Origin: an uncultured Lysobacteraceae bacterium
GTDB taxonomy: Bacteria > Pseudomonadota > Gammaproteobacteria > Xanthomonadales > Rhodanobacteraceae
DNA: 6,373 nt
NCBI GenBank assembly: GCA_946482585.1
Contig: CAMLSI010000321.1
Coordinates: 1 to 6,373, forward strand
Direction: 5' to 3'
Positions 5,880-6,373 of the stretch are shown piece by piece. The stretch's first letter is position 1; each line of letters opens with the position of its first letter. The notes under the pieces were generated by a model. The model was not told the DNA's origin, searched no databases, and worked only from the letters and a program-made list of their open reading frames with translations. Made by a program: the position numbers and the translations under genes.

Positions 5880-6373
5880 TCATCGACTCATCGAGAACGG
5901 CCGGTCCGCGCGCGCCTTGCCCCATTGCCGGTTCGGCGCCGCCTGCATCACGAAGCGCAGTTCGCCGCCGGCCAGGATCTGCGCGTGCGTGATCACGCTG
6001 GCCTGCAGCGGCCGGCCGTTCAACGTGACACTGCCGATATAGCCGTGACCCTCGTGGAGGCCTTCGGCGACGACGGTGAACGTGTTGCCGTTGGGCAGGT
6101 TCAGCGCGGCGCGGCGCAGGAAGGGACGGCCGATCACGTATTCGTTACTGGCCGGCGCCACCGGATAGAAGCCGAGCGCGGTGAACACGTACCAGGCCGA
6201 CATCTGGCCCAGATCGTCGTTGCCGACCAGGCCCGCGGGCGTTGGCGCGTACTGGCTGCGCATGATCTGGCCCAGACGTTCCTGGCTGCGCCAGGGCTGG
6301 CCCGCATAGACGTAGAGATAGGCGACGTGGTGGCTGGGTTCGTTGCCGTGGGCGTACCAGCCGATCAGGCCGG
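5880..6373 (-). CDS. GH92 family alpha-mannosidase, C-terminal part (5' end outside the window)
   Basis: The minus-strand frame stays open from the window edge (6373) to the TGA at 5880-5882, about 163 residues. It contains two hallmarks of glycoside hydrolase family 92: WYAHGNEPSHH (reading from about 6359), where the Glu (6339-6341) aligns with the catalytic acid, and GLVGNDDLGQMSAW (reading from about 6233), whose Asp pair (6213-6218) aligns with the catalytic base region of Bacteroides GH92 enzymes. GQPWRSQ and ALGFYPV are also typical. The ending around VTLNGRPL and the ITHAQIL block matches the usual beta-sandwich C terminus. GH92 enzymes are calcium-dependent inverting exo-alpha-mannosidases, usually periplasmic or secreted, that trim mannans or N-glycans. 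Signal peptide and linkage preference cannot be seen. The in-frame Met at 6263 is internal, since the catalytic Glu lies upstream of it. The gene converges on ybiA. Confidence 0.95.
   Translation of the reverse strand, partial: GLIGWYAHGNEPSHHVAYLYVYAGQPWRSQERLGQIMRSQYAPTPAGLVGNDDLGQMSAWYVFTALGFYPVAPASNEYVIGRPFLRRAALNLPNGNTFTVVAEGLHEGHGYIGSVTLNGRPLQASVITHAQILAGGELRFVMQAAPNRQWGKARADRPFSMSR

Overview
The window is GC-rich throughout, with codons ending mostly in G or C. Gene content points to a gammaproteobacterium, most likely of the Xanthomonadales/Lysobacterales type. That placement is an inference from cluster type, composition and the YbiA and GH92 sequences; no marker gene proves it.

Region 1 (1-4250, + strand) is the downstream part of an aryl polyene (APE, xanthomonadin-like pigment) biosynthesis operon. 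It holds, in order, the last codons of a lipid A-type acyltransferase, a LolA-like periplasmic carrier, a 12-TM MMPL/RND-type exporter, a small hotdog-fold 3-hydroxyacyl-ACP dehydratase (ApeP family) and a FabG-type 3-ketoacyl-ACP reductase (ApeQ/FabG2 type). The junctions are tight: a long out-of-frame overlap, a GTGA overlap, an 11-bp overlap, and a 16-codon mini-ORF joining dehydratase and reductase through two ATGA stop/start overlaps. Reductase and dehydratase process the growing polyene on its carrier protein. The carrier and exporter are thought to move the finished, acyltransferase-attached lipid to the outer membrane. No ketosynthase, acyl carrier protein or DUF3261 lipoprotein gene occurs here, so these must lie upstream or elsewhere.

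Region 2 (4251-5088) holds a terminator-like zone, a leader with no recognisable gene, a small secreted protein of unknown function (4548-5048) with a strong Shine-Dalgarno sequence, and a near-perfect 17-bp hairpin just after its stop.

Region 3 (5089-5673) holds a structured leader and ybiA, a NADAR-family N-glycosidase very close to the E. coli protein.

Region 4 (5674-6373) holds the 3' end of a convergent minus-strand GH92 alpha-mannosidase gene. Its 3' untranslated region carries a short hairpin and then a long bulged hairpin running into five T's on the minus strand, a credible intrinsic terminator.

I found no mobile element, CRISPR array, tRNA or rRNA. The window is mostly recognisable biology. 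The points most worth a second look are the overlapping reading frames at the left edge, the dehydratase-mini-ORF-reductase coupling, the atypical active-site position in the reductase, and the unassigned secreted protein.
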